From Lachnospiraceae bacterium (GTDB taxonomy: Bacteria; Bacillota; Clostridia; Lachnospirales; Lachnospiraceae), in assembly GCA_017474455.1 (NCBI GenBank), contig JAFVHP010000024.1, positions 1-64,000 of the forward strand: 64,000 bases of DNA. The letters are read 5' to 3'. Each line of letters begins with the position of its first letter. Position 1 is the first letter of the stretch. The translations under genes were made by a program, and so were the position numbers. The notes beneath the pieces are model-generated. The model did no database searches and was not told the origin of the DNA. It was given only the letters and a program-made list of their open reading frames with translations. Positions 33,928 through 42,686 of this stretch are shown one piece after another.

Positions 33928-35250
33928 ATGGCAAAACAGATAAAAACCGCTTGCGGCCTGATCGAAGGTGTCGAATGCGGTAATTACACTGTGTACAGAG
34001 GCGTGCCTTTCGCGAAGCCACCGGTCGGGGAGCGGAGGTGGAAAGCGCCGGAGAGGCCGGACGCATGGGACGGCGTGTTCAAAGCGGATACATTCTCCGC
34101 AAAGTGCATGCAGTCGGTCCCGGGGCCGGGCAACCCGTATCTGAAGGAGTTCTACACGGACCCTGAATTCTTAAGACCTTCGGATGAAGACTGCCTGTAC
34201 CTGAATATCTGGACACCTGCAGGCGCTTCCGCAGACGATAAGCTCCCGGTCGCCTTCTGGATCCATGGAGGCGGTTTCGGCGGCGGGTACAGTTCCGAGA
34301 TCGAATTCGACGGAGAAGCCTTTGCAGGGCAGGGCATCATCCTGGTCACCATCAATTACCGCTGCGGCGCGGCGGGCTTTTTAGCCCATCCCTGGCTGGA
34401 TGCGGAAAATGAAAAAGGCATCTCCGGCAACTACGGCATCCTGGATCAGATCGCGGCCCTGACCTTTGTCTATGAAAACATCGGCGCCTTCGGAGGCGAT
34501 CCGTCCAACATAACCGTCTTCGGCCAGTCGGCAGGCTGCATGAGCACCCAGGTGCTCGTGTCTTCCGGACTGACTAAAGGCATGATCGCGAAGGCCATCC
34601 TGCAGAGCGGCGTCTGCTGCAAAGTTCCGGCCTTCGACACTCTGTCCCTGAAAGATATGGAAAAGTGGGGAGAGAAATTCGTGGAGATCACCGGGGCAAA
34701 GGACCTCTGCGAGCTGCGCGCTATCCCGCAGGAAAAGCTGCTGCGGTACTGGGAGATCTACCAGGCGGAGACTTTCGGCAGGGGCATGGGACTGACCTTC
34801 GGGCCGAATGTCGACGGACATGTCCTTGAGGAAAGCGTCGGCAGCGCATACAGGAACGGTACGTTCCATCAGATCCCTTATATGGTGGGCTGCACCGGCA
34901 ACGATCTGCTCCGGACGAAGGAAGACGAAGCGGCCGGCGTCCCCGGTGCGATCCTGGACGAATGCGGCGCATGGGGAGAAAAGTGCGCGGAGCTTGGGCT
35001 TCCCGCTTATGTCTATTTCTTTGACAGACAGCTCCCCGGTGACGACTGGGGCGCGTTCCATTCCGCGGAACTCTGGTATACCTTCGGAACGCTCGGAAGG
35101 TGCTGGAGACCGATGGAAGAGCATGATCACGAACTGAGCAGTCAGATGAACACGGCCTGGGCGGATTTTATGAAGACAGGAGATCCTGCAGGCGCTGTGG
35201 AATGGCCGCCGTATACCGGGGAAGACGGGTTCGTAAAGGAATTTGCATAA
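33928..35250 (+). CDS. Type-B carboxylesterase family protein
   Basis: 440 residues. The oxyanion block WIHGGGFGGGYSS and the nucleophile elbow GQSAG (Ser201) define a type-B carboxylesterase; the catalytic Glu would lie in the DGHVLEE region and the His in DDWGAFHSAELWY. No signal peptide, so it is cytoplasmic. It is somewhat shorter than the classical 490-550 residues. A closely similar paralogue lies at 38411-39739. GGGAGGG precedes the ATG. Likely substrates are acyl or acetyl esters of sugars or aromatic compounds. Confidence 0.92.
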   Translation: MAKQIKTACGLIEGVECGNYTVYRGVPFAKPPVGERRWKAPERPDAWDGVFKADTFSAKCMQSVPGPGNPYLKEFYTDPEFLRPSDEDCLYLNIWTPAGASADDKLPVAFWIHGGGFGGGYSSEIEFDGEAFAGQGIILVTINYRCGAAGFLAHPWLDAENEKGISGNYGILDQIAALTFVYENIGAFGGDPSNITVFGQSAGCMSTQVLVSSGLTKGMIAKAILQSGVCCKVPAFDTLSLKDMEKWGEKFVEITGAKDLCELRAIPQEKLLRYWEIYQAETFGRGMGLTFGPNVDGHVLEESVGSAYRNGTFHQIPYMVGCTGNDLLRTKEDEAAGVPGAILDECGAWGEKCAELGLPAYVYFFDRQLPGDDWGAFHSAELWYTFGTLGRCWRPMEEHDHELSSQMNTAWADFMKTGDPAGAVEWPPYTGEDGFVKEFA

Positions 35251-35282
35251 GCATAAGAGACGGGCTTACACCGGACGAAGAT

Positions 35283-35333
35283 AAAAAAAGAGGAGCTGCC
35301 GCATCAGACGATAATACGGCAGCTCCTGTTTTT
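35283..35333. terminator. Terminator of the first type-B esterase gene
   Basis: An 11-bp perfect stem (AGGAGCTGCCG/CGGCAGCTCCT, 15-base loop) followed by GTTTTTA and preceded by seven A, so it can work in both directions. Confidence 0.92.
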
Positions 35334-35768
35334 ATGCTGCTTTAATCAAAGATCCTGTTCTTCCGGCGGAACTTCCGGGGAATAATGTTCCGGAGGTACT
35401 TATGCAGGCAACACCTGCTCTAACTTTATCGGTACACAAGAACAACCGCATTGGGAAAAACATATATTGAAACCTCTCATTTTCCTTGTCAATACGTATC
35501 CCGTGTGCGTTATCCGCGCAGAAAATACAGATGGCAGAGCTTGTTATTAATTCTTAATCGGTATCACATAGAACCTTTGAAGGAATCTCAGTACATATTG
35601 AGACCTGGCTTTTTTCGGTTTATGGGTATTCTCGAAAAATGGGGATATGGGATGAACATATTAAGGCAGATGAAATCAAAACACAATATGTACTCTGCCC
35701 TGAAAGCGGAATAAATAGGTACAGATAAAAACTCTCCAAAACAGCTTTTATGCCGTAACATGCAGACT
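35334..35768. other. AT-richer spacer with TACATATTGA motif, no convincing gene
   Basis: One exact TACATATTGA (35592-35601) and two near copies (35461-35470 and, reversed, around 35684-35693). A plus-strand frame of 87 codons here lacks a ribosome site and has no recognisable motif; it looks accidental, though its end (EKWGYGMNILRQMKS) faintly recalls ATP-dependent transcription factor-like fragments and might be a relic. Confidence 0.45.
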
Positions 35769-35769
35769 G

Positions 35770-35804
35770 AAAAAGGCTGCCGCATTATTGAATGCGACAG
35801 CCTT
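35770..35804 (-). terminator. Terminator downstream of the Gfo/Idh/MocA gene
   Basis: A 14-bp stem with one mismatch (AAGGCTGCCGCATT/AATGCGACAGCCTT, 4-base loop) followed by TTTTT on the minus strand, beyond the tandem repeats at the gene's 3' end. Confidence 0.85.
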
Positions 35805-35854
35805 CTGCATATATACGAATTTGTTGATCCTGTTCAGGGGCTGATACAGCGGCC

Positions 35855-35927
35855 GAATCATTTGCAGCGTTCAGATCATCTGCAGCCGGCCAGATCATCT
35901 GTAGCGGTTGGATCATCTGTCGCCGTC
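35855..35927. repeat. Tandem 18-19 bp repeats at the 3' end of the oxidoreductase gene
   Basis: Four units begin at 35855, 35874, 35893 and 35911, each carrying GATCATCTG (GAATCATTTG in the first). The last unit contains the gene's own stop codon, so the others look like repeated copies of the coding end displaced past the stop, as by replication slippage. Confidence 0.75.
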
Positions 35928-37083
35928 AAATATCAGTCCGGCGTCTTTCCTGCTTTCTTCCATTACTTCGACCGTATCCAGCGTTGCCTGCAGGCGGTCC
36001 CTGAGGGCTTCTCTTTCATCCGCCAGCAGCATTTTTGTCAGCGTCTTGACTTCATAATACCAGCGGTTGGTGAATGGATGCGGGTGCGTCATTTCGTTGA
36101 AGGTCTCGTCGGTATCCCGCGTCTTCACATGGATGTCGGAGAAACCGTTGGGGCCGTTGCCTATGGTGATGAATCCGTTTTCACCTTCGATCTGGAAGAA
36201 GTTGTCGCCGAAGGTATCCTTCGCGCCGAAGGACATACTGACGAAGTCGGGATACTGCATATAGAGGACGCCTGAAGTATCGATAATGTCGGACTTGCCG
36301 GCAAGATCACCGAGGCCTTCCTGCTGTTTGGGCGATGTGAGAGGGAACATGTTGGCAAAGTATGTGGCGCTGTCCGGCTTTCCGAACAGGACGACGTTCA
36401 GGTATACATTGTAATAATTCAGATCCATCAGGCTGCCGCCCGCGAACCTGGGATTGAAGTAAGTAGGCAGTTCACCTGCCTTCAGATCGTTGTAGAGAGG
36501 TGTGAACTGGCTGTAATTGCCCATGACCAGGCGCACGCGGCCAATCTTCGGCAGTTCCCTTTTCAGGATCTCGAAATTCGGCAGGAAGGAAGTCGGGTTC
36601 ATCTCCACCAGGATCAGGTCCTTTTCGGCGGCGATGTCGATGAGTTCCTTCGCGTGATCGGCGCGGGTCGTGAAGGGCTTTTCCAGGAGCACGTTCTTAC
36701 CGGCCAGCAATGCCTTCTTTGCCTGCTCATAATGAAGCAGATTGGGCGTCGCGATATAAACAAAGTCAAAATCAGGATCCGCAAGGAATGCGTCCATGTC
36801 CGTGTACATTGTTATGGGGCCATCCCTTCGCAGCCAGTTCTTCTTCCGTTACTTCCAGGGCGTCTATTTCCGGCGCGATGCCGAGCGGCGGCCAGGCATA
36901 CTGAAAATCCGGATCGACGGAAACCGTGCCGCAGTCCGCGAATTTGGAAGCCAGCCAGTTTGCTTTGCCCTGTGAGCGGGAATAAACGGCAGAAAGCCGG
37001 ATGCCTTCGACCTGAGGAAACGCTTCAAGGATCCGGGGAACGATCATGCCGGAGCCGATGGTGCCTATGCTGATCTCTTTCAT
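35913..37083 (-). pseudogene. Gfo/Idh/MocA-family oxidoreductase, frameshifted
   Basis: The N-terminal NAD-binding part starts at the ATG 37083 (ISIGTIGSGMIVPRIL, GxGxxxxR-like loop) with an AGGAGG site. The rest, from YTDMDAFLADPDFDFVYIATPN through KPFTTRADH (the conserved EKP block, reading LLEKPFTT), continues in another frame to 35913. Total length is not a multiple of three; the shift must lie between about 36809 and 36846, where the second frame has a TAA just upstream. Roughly 33 residues before the shift (DPDFQYAWPPLGI onward) have no clear counterpart in the family. Such NAD-dependent enzymes oxidise or reduce sugars, including 3-keto-glycoside formation. Confidence 0.85.
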
Positions 37084-37230
37084 GTGATACCTCCTGATGA
37101 ATGATTGCCAAAACCTGTTCCTGCCTGAACGGAGCGTTCTTATCTGTCTTCATTGTAGGACTGGCGGCAGTATCAGTAAAGGGAGTACAATGCAGTTACA
37201 AAGTATACAGCTGTTATCGGAGGAGAGAAA

Positions 37231-38406
37231 ATGATTAAACGCAGACTGGGAAAGACCGGCCTTATGGTCAGTGAAGTTGGTTTTGGCGGAGAATGGCTGG
37301 AACGCCATGAAGAGGCCGAATCCATTGAACTTATAAAATACGCGGGAGAAAAGGGCATCAACATTATCGACTGCTGGATGCCGGATCCCAAATCGAGAGA
37401 TATCATCGGCAAGGCGATCAAAGAGAACAGGGAGAACTGGTATGTGCAGGGCCACATCGGTTCCACGTACCAGAACGGCCAGTACGTGCGGACCAGGGAC
37501 ATGCAGCATGTCAGACCCGCCTTTGAAGACTTGTTGGCGAGGATAAACCGTATCGATCCGGCCTCCGTCATGGATGACGACAGGGCGTATATCGATCTGG
37601 GCATGATCCATTACATAGATTCAAAGGAAGAATGGGAGACAAGCATGCACTCGGAGTATATCGAGTACGTGCATATGCTGTATGAGAGTGGGAAGATCCG
37701 GCATATCGGACTGTCCAACCATAATCCGAGGATCGCGAAACTGGCAGTGGAGACGGGCTTTATCGAAATGATCCTGTTCAGCATCAACCCGGCTTTCGAT
37801 ATGAAGCCGGCCAGCGAGGACCTGGACACGATGTTCGCCGGATACGACGGGGAATTTTCCGGAATCGATCCGGAACGGGCAGAGCTGTACAGGCTCTGTG
37901 AAGAAAAAGACGTGGGGATCACGGTCATGAAGGGATTCTTCGGAGGCCGCCTTTTCAAGGCGGAGACTTCACCCTTCGGGGCGGCCTTTACGCCGGTGCA
38001 GTGCATCCATTACAGCCTGACGCGTCCCGGCGTCGCCTCCATCATGTGCGGATATGATACCAAAGAACAGGTGGACCAGGCTGTCGCCTACGAGGACGCT
38101 TCTGCAGACGAAAGGGACTACGCCTCCGTCATCGCCGGGGCTCCTCTCCATGCTTATGCAGGCCAGTGCACCTATTGCGGGCATTGCCGCCCCTGTCCGA
38201 TGGATATCGATATCGCCCTGGTCAACAAATTCTATGACCTGGCGGTGGAACAGCCCGAAGTGCCGCAGAGTGTAAGAGAACACTACGGGGCACTCCCGCA
38301 GACAGCCGCTGCCTGCATAGGCTGCAGAAGCTGTGAGGAGAGATGCCCCTTTGGTGTTAAGATCGCGGACAGAATGGAGAAGACCGCGCAGTTGTTCGGA
38401 TGCTGA
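37231..38406 (+). CDS. Aldo/keto reductase with C-terminal ferredoxin-like Fe-S domain
   Basis: 391 residues. An N-terminal aldo/keto-reductase barrel (RRLGKTGLMVSEVGFGG) is followed by two cysteine clusters for 4Fe-4S centres, CTYCGHCRPCP near residue 312 and CIGCRSCEERCP near residue 358. In the barrel Asp47 and the later His (MIHYID) are kept, but the catalytic Tyr and Lys positions read Asp52 and Gln/His (VQGH), so classical NADPH-carbonyl chemistry is doubtful. GGAGGAG precedes the ATG. It diverges from the oxidoreductase gene and belongs to the same sugar locus by position. Confidence 0.9.
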   Translation: MIKRRLGKTGLMVSEVGFGGEWLERHEEAESIELIKYAGEKGINIIDCWMPDPKSRDIIGKAIKENRENWYVQGHIGSTYQNGQYVRTRDMQHVRPAFEDLLARINRIDPASVMDDDRAYIDLGMIHYIDSKEEWETSMHSEYIEYVHMLYESGKIRHIGLSNHNPRIAKLAVETGFIEMILFSINPAFDMKPASEDLDTMFAGYDGEFSGIDPERAELYRLCEEKDVGITVMKGFFGGRLFKAETSPFGAAFTPVQCIHYSLTRPGVASIMCGYDTKEQVDQAVAYEDASADERDYASVIAGAPLHAYAGQCTYCGHCRPCPMDIDIALVNKFYDLAVEQPEVPQSVREHYGALPQTAAACIGCRSCEERCPFGVKIADRMEKTAQLFGC

Positions 38407-38410
38407 AAGA

Positions 38411-39739
38411 TCAGAAGATCTCCGTGTAAGGATCCTCTTCGGTGTACTTTCTCCAGGCTCCGGAGGCATCCGGCCGTCCTGTTTTCATGAAGCAGAACCA
38501 GTTGGCCAGCATCCTTTCAGAGATAGCATGGTCTTCATCCTGCATAGGACGCCAGCAGCGGCCAAGAGTACCGAACATATACCAGGTCTCGCAGGTATGG
38601 AAAGCGCCCCAGTCGTCGCCGGGAAGTTTGTGCATGAAGGCATAGACATAGGAACCGGGGGCGCCGGGCGCTTCGTTCGTGCGCCGGGCAAAAGCTTTGC
38701 ATTCGCGCAGCAGCATGCCGGGATCGTCCGCCGCAAGGTCTTCCGGCGTAGTGCCCAGGTCATTGCCGGTACAGCCCGCAATGTAGGGGATCACAGGCAG
38801 ATGGCCGTTCTTCCAGCAGTCCTTCACAGTCTCTTCGAGTACATAGCCGTCTACGTTGGGAACGACGACCAGGCCTTTGCCGGCCGCCATCATTTCGCCG
38901 TTGAACCGGCCGTAGGCTTCCAGCAGCTTTTCTGCCGGGAGGGACCGGAGCTCATCCAGGCTTGCAGCGCCCGTATACTCGACCATCTTCATACCGAATT
39001 CTTCCTCTTCGGCATGCGTAGGCGTAAGCAGGAAGTCTTCTTCGCAGGCCACACCGCTCTGGAGGATAGCCTTCGCGATCAGGCCTTTCGTAAGCGGGGA
39101 GCTTAACAGGACCTGACAGCTCATGCAGCCTGCGGACTGGCCGAAAATCGTTATATTATCGGGATCGCCGCCGAAAGCGGCGATGTTTTCATGAACGAAG
39201 CGCAGGGCCGCGATCTGGTCCAGGATGCCGTAATTGCCTGATATGCCCCTTTCGTTCTCCGCGTCCAGCCAGGGATGGGTCAGGAATCCGAAGATGTTGA
39301 CCCGGTAGTTGATCGTAACGAGGATAATGCCGGCCTTCGCGTTGGCTGCCCCGTCGAATTCGATCTCCGAGCTGTAACCGCCGCCGAAGCCGCCGCCGTG
39401 GATCCAGAAAGCGACCGGGCACCGGCTGCCGGCAGGATCGGCGAGCGCCTCATCCGGTGCCCAGATATTCAGGTACAGGCAGTCTTCGGAAAAGTCCGGT
39501 AAAAACTCCGGATCAGAATAGAACTCCTTCAGGAACGGATTACCTTCGCCGGGCGCGTACTGCGTGCAGCGGCAGGGGAAAGTATCCGCTTTCCGGGTGC
39601 CGGACCAGGCTTCGGGCTCTTCGGGCGGCATGAAACGGAGCGCGCCGACGGGCGGCTTTGCATAGGGCACACCCTTGAATACCGTATAACCGTTTTCCTG
39701 TACGCCTTCGATCAGGCCATATTTTGTCTGTATTGTCAT
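38411..39739 (-). CDS. Type-B carboxylesterase family protein (paralogue)
   Basis: 442 residues from the ATG at 39739, chosen because GGAGGAACAG lies just before it, inside a longer frame that would start with TTG. Ser202 lies in GQSAG, and the oxyanion block WIHGGGFGGGYSSEIEFDG is shared word for word with the esterase at 33928-35250. Asp/Glu and His (GDDWGAFHTCETWY) complete the triad. Cytoplasmic. Two such paralogues flanking an oxidoreductase and reductase suggest stepwise removal of ester groups from a plant or dietary glycoconjugate; substrate unknown. Confidence 0.92.
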   Translation of the reverse strand: MTIQTKYGLIEGVQENGYTVFKGVPYAKPPVGALRFMPPEEPEAWSGTRKADTFPCRCTQYAPGEGNPFLKEFYSDPEFLPDFSEDCLYLNIWAPDEALADPAGSRCPVAFWIHGGGFGGGYSSEIEFDGAANAKAGIILVTINYRVNIFGFLTHPWLDAENERGISGNYGILDQIAALRFVHENIAAFGGDPDNITIFGQSAGCMSCQVLLSSPLTKGLIAKAILQSGVACEEDFLLTPTHAEEEEFGMKMVEYTGAASLDELRSLPAEKLLEAYGRFNGEMMAAGKGLVVVPNVDGYVLEETVKDCWKNGHLPVIPYIAGCTGNDLGTTPEDLAADDPGMLLRECKAFARRTNEAPGAPGSYVYAFMHKLPGDDWGAFHTCETWYMFGTLGRCWRPMQDEDHAISERMLANWFCFMKTGRPDASGAWRKYTEEDPYTEIF

Positions 39740-39826
39740 GTCCTGTTCCTCCGTCAAAAATCCATTATTATTCCACAGTTTGGCGGCGTTATGCCGCAGA
39801 CTTCCCGTGGCCTTTCCGTGACCTTC

Positions 39827-40759
39827 TCAGTCGACGGCCAGAGGGCTACCTGTCTTACGCAGATGATTCTGATACGTTCTCGTGCCATAGATCGCGTCGA
39901 CCATACTGACCAGTTCCACCTTGTTGGCTATGATCCAGTCCTTCATGCGCTGGTCGCATAAAGCCATGGCGTCGACAGGTCTGAGCAGCAGAAAATTCTT
40001 TGCGAAAACACCGCGGTCTCCTTCAAACATAACATACTCGTCCAGATATCCGGGATGCCAGGCCGTAAAGAAAGTCTCGCCGGCTGTCCTTTCCAGCAGA
40101 ATATGCGCGTTGGCAAGGAAATGCCCGACTGGATCATAGGCCATGGCAGCTGTCAGAGAATCCTCCATCGGCACCGTATTGACGATATTGGCGGCAACGA
40201 TCTTTCTGTCCAGCCATTTGTCAGCCGCCATGCGGACCGGCAGGCCAGACGCGCCTTCCGCGCCTTTCGGGATCAGCTTCCGGATACTCTCCGGCATCAT
40301 GGTCCCGTCGTCAGTGATAAAGTGATGTACGATACCGTATTCTTCCAGCACAGTATAGATCGCACTGCCGAAGGGAGTGGAAGGGTCAAAGGACATTTCG
40401 ATGTATCCGGGCGCCTTCCCGTAGATATCGATACAGCGGTCAAGCTCGGCTCGAAACTCCTTTAAAGCTTCCGCTTCCGAGATATCCTGCGCATCCAGAT
40501 CCCGGCGGAAATGCCCTCTTTCCGGATCGATCAGTGTAGGCACTTCATTTTCGGGAAGTACCGGGCTCCCCCAGAAGTGCGCGTGCCAGCCAACGGAGAT
40601 CCAGGGATATTCCCGCAGATGCTCTAAAGCATCTGCGGTTCCCGGTGTGTCCAGCATGACATCCGCGCAGGTGGCGATTCCGTCATCCAGGACTTTCCAT
40701 GTTCCCAGGTTATGGGTCTTTGTATAGCCGACGTCGTCGGCTCTGATGATCAGTTTCAT
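39827..40759 (-). CDS. ChbG/HpnK (YdjC) family carbohydrate deacetylase
   Basis: 310 residues. The family start IIRADDVGYT places metal ligands Asp8-Asp9, followed by VGWHAHFWGSP with His59 and His61, and a late WHPGY block carrying another His. These enzymes remove N-acetyl groups from chitooligosaccharides or related sugars in the cytoplasm. It lies 18 bases after the solute-binding protein gene on the same strand, so it probably acts on the imported sugar. Assignment to family is firm; substrate is not. Confidence 0.9.
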   Translation of the reverse strand: MKLIIRADDVGYTKTHNLGTWKVLDDGIATCADVMLDTPGTADALEHLREYPWISVGWHAHFWGSPVLPENEVPTLIDPERGHFRRDLDAQDISEAEALKEFRAELDRCIDIYGKAPGYIEMSFDPSTPFGSAIYTVLEEYGIVHHFITDDGTMMPESIRKLIPKGAEGASGLPVRMAADKWLDRKIVAANIVNTVPMEDSLTAAMAYDPVGHFLANAHILLERTAGETFFTAWHPGYLDEYVMFEGDRGVFAKNFLLLRPVDAMALCDQRMKDWIIANKVELVSMVDAIYGTRTYQNHLRKTGSPLAVD

Positions 40760-40777
40760 CTTAGTCCGCTCCGGTCA

Positions 40778-42400
40778 TTATTTGCCAAGGTAAGCGTTCA
40801 GCTGTTCCTGATAGGTGGCGATCAGTTCTTCCACACCTGCTGTCTTCAGATCGGAAACATAGCTGTCATATTCCTCGTCCGTAAATGCACCGCAGAAGAT
40901 ATCGCCCTTATACTTGGAGATGGTCGTCGTCAGGGCCGCGATCAGGTTGTTCTGTTCAGACAGATCGGCATTGAAAGAGGAATAAGGGGATACTTCGAAT
41001 TCATTCGAATACTCCATAGCGATCTCGCGGAAGTTTGCCGGTGTGCCGTCCCAGGGAAGCAGGTTGAAGTAGTTGCCATATGCAAACTCGGTCTTGTGGT
41101 AGCGGGCAGTAGTGGCGTCTGTTCCTTCAGGATAAGCGGCGACGCCATCGTTAACGGTATAATCTTCACCTTCAATACCCCAGACAAGAATATTCTCCAG
41201 ATCCGGGTTTGTATAAAGCTCGTTCAGCCATCTGACAGCCGCTTCGGGTTCGTCTGCTGTTACGGGAACAGCCATGCCCCAACTATTGATACTGCTGGCA
41301 CGAAGCAGGTTCCTGTTGAGTTCAATTCCTACGACGGGAGTGCCAAGCCTGTCAGACCAGGATTCTTCAGCGCCGATCTCTCCGGAAATACCCATGGTCA
41401 TGATCGCGCCGTTGGAGATAAGGACGGTAGGGTCTGTGGAATCCAGGATGGAATCTTTATAAACGTAACCGTTGTTATACCAGTTCCTGACCCTGTCCTG
41501 CTGTGTGCGAAATGATTCTTTTTCGGGAAGCAGTGAAAGTTCACCGTTATTGTTATAAATCAGATAATTGGTGTCTCCGAGGGTATCGAACACGATCGCG
41601 TCGCTGAAAGCATCTTCACCGTAGATGGAACCGCCGTTGACGCCGACGATCTGGCCGCCGCCGATAGGGGAGACGTCTGTCTTCTCTGCAACAGCAGCGA
41701 AGATCTCTTCGATATCGGTCCAGGTAGAAGCGCTGCGTGCCTTGTCGACCATACCGACTTCTTCCAGTACGTCTTCACGCATGATCAGCATGCTGCTGCT
41801 GCCGTAACTGCGGTATGTGGGTACGCCGTAGATGCTGTCGTCCATGGAGGTAGCACCGAGATAATCGCCCATCAGGGAGGAAATACCGGTGCCGTATTCA
41901 TCCATATATTCCGTGATATCCATCAGCTGGCCATTTGCCATCAGAGTGCTGAAGTTCGCTCCGGGAAGAGCAGTAAAGTTGATAATATCAACAGGCTCGC
42001 TGCTGGTAAGGATCAGGTTCAGCTGTGTGATGTAATCGCCGAACGGGATATAGTTGATGCTGGCGCGTACGCCGATCGTCTTCTCTGTGATGGCATTCGC
42101 GGCAGCTACGATCGGCTCTGTGCCTTCATTGCCGTTCGCGATATCAAAGAGCACGATCTCGATCTCGTCGATGTCGCCTTCCCATTCGCCGGAGGCTCCT
42201 TCGGATTCCGCAGGTGCTTCGGCTGTTTCTGCCATTTCCGCAGCAGGTGCTTCTGCTTCTACCGCGGGAGCTTCTGCCGCGTCAGCAGAGGTTTCAGGCG
42301 CCGCGGTGCCTGCGGCGGTGTTTCCGGCGGCACAGGCTGAAAGCAGCATGGCGGCTGCGAGTAAGGCACCGGTTACTTTTGCAGATAAATTCTTTTTCAT
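40778..42400 (-). CDS. Extracellular solute-binding lipoprotein (oligosaccharide type)
   Basis: 540 residues. Lipoprotein signal with lipobox LSAC and Cys23, an Ala/Glu/Pro linker to about residue 75, then a large two-lobed binding fold (IEIVLFDIANGNEG, LMDITEYMDEYG, IYGVPTYRS) as in carbohydrate-binding proteins of about 500-550 residues. No permease or ATPase gene is nearby on either side, so it must use permeases encoded elsewhere. It is directly followed by the ChbG-like gene and is divergent from the lacI-type gene, whose operators flank both promoters. Confidence 0.92.
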   Translation of the reverse strand: MKKNLSAKVTGALLAAAMLLSACAAGNTAAGTAAPETSADAAEAPAVEAEAPAAEMAETAEAPAESEGASGEWEGDIDEIEIVLFDIANGNEGTEPIVAAANAITEKTIGVRASINYIPFGDYITQLNLILTSSEPVDIINFTALPGANFSTLMANGQLMDITEYMDEYGTGISSLMGDYLGATSMDDSIYGVPTYRSYGSSSMLIMREDVLEEVGMVDKARSASTWTDIEEIFAAVAEKTDVSPIGGGQIVGVNGGSIYGEDAFSDAIVFDTLGDTNYLIYNNNGELSLLPEKESFRTQQDRVRNWYNNGYVYKDSILDSTDPTVLISNGAIMTMGISGEIGAEESWSDRLGTPVVGIELNRNLLRASSINSWGMAVPVTADEPEAAVRWLNELYTNPDLENILVWGIEGEDYTVNDGVAAYPEGTDATTARYHKTEFAYGNYFNLLPWDGTPANFREIAMEYSNEFEVSPYSSFNADLSEQNNLIAALTTTISKYKGDIFCGAFTDEEYDSYVSDLKTAGVEELIATYQEQLNAYLGK

Positions 42401-42465
42401 GTCCGTTCCTTTCTGCCGCTTTCCCGCATCCGGGCTGCGGCACAGTGTGTTTGATACAGCAGGAA

Positions 42466-42490
42466 ATGTAAATACATTATGTAATTACAT
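42466..42490. promoter_or_regulatory. Tandem operators ATGTA-WW-TACAT (two sites)
   Basis: ATGTAAATACAT (42466-42477) and ATGTAATTACAT (42479-42490), 13 bp apart, lie 66-90 bases upstream of the solute-binding protein gene. The palindromic arms are identical in both. Confidence 0.75.
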
Positions 42491-42555
42491 GTGCTTTTAC
42501 AAGCATAATAACAATGTACGGATCGGATTTCTATGGTAATAATGTAACAATTTAT

Positions 42556-42567
42556 ATGTAAATACAT
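42556..42567. promoter_or_regulatory. Operator ATGTAAATACAT (third site)
   Basis: An exact copy of the first site lies mid-way in the divergent spacer, about 80 bp from the tandem pair. It may allow looping by a tetrameric LacI-family protein. Confidence 0.7.
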
Positions 42568-42612
42568 GTAAACAATTAACAAATATGGAGCGGTACAGAG
42601 GAACGATAATTG

Positions 42613-42646
42613 CTGTAAATACATCTGAAGTGTTACACTGTACAAT
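42613..42646 (+). promoter_or_regulatory. lacI-type gene promoter with fourth operator
   Basis: CTGTAAATACAT (42613-42624) overlaps a candidate -35 (AATACA, 42618-42623), with -10 TACAAT at 42641-42646 after a 17-base spacer. This placement suits autorepression. Confidence 0.65.
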
Positions 42647-42686
42647 ACAAGGACCATATGTAATATTTGCTTAAAGGAGAACATCT

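Noticed and set aside
35451-35714. 87-codon frame in the 35.3-35.8 kb spacer
   Set aside because: No ribosome site, spans motif repeats, and only a vague resemblance to a regulator fragment.
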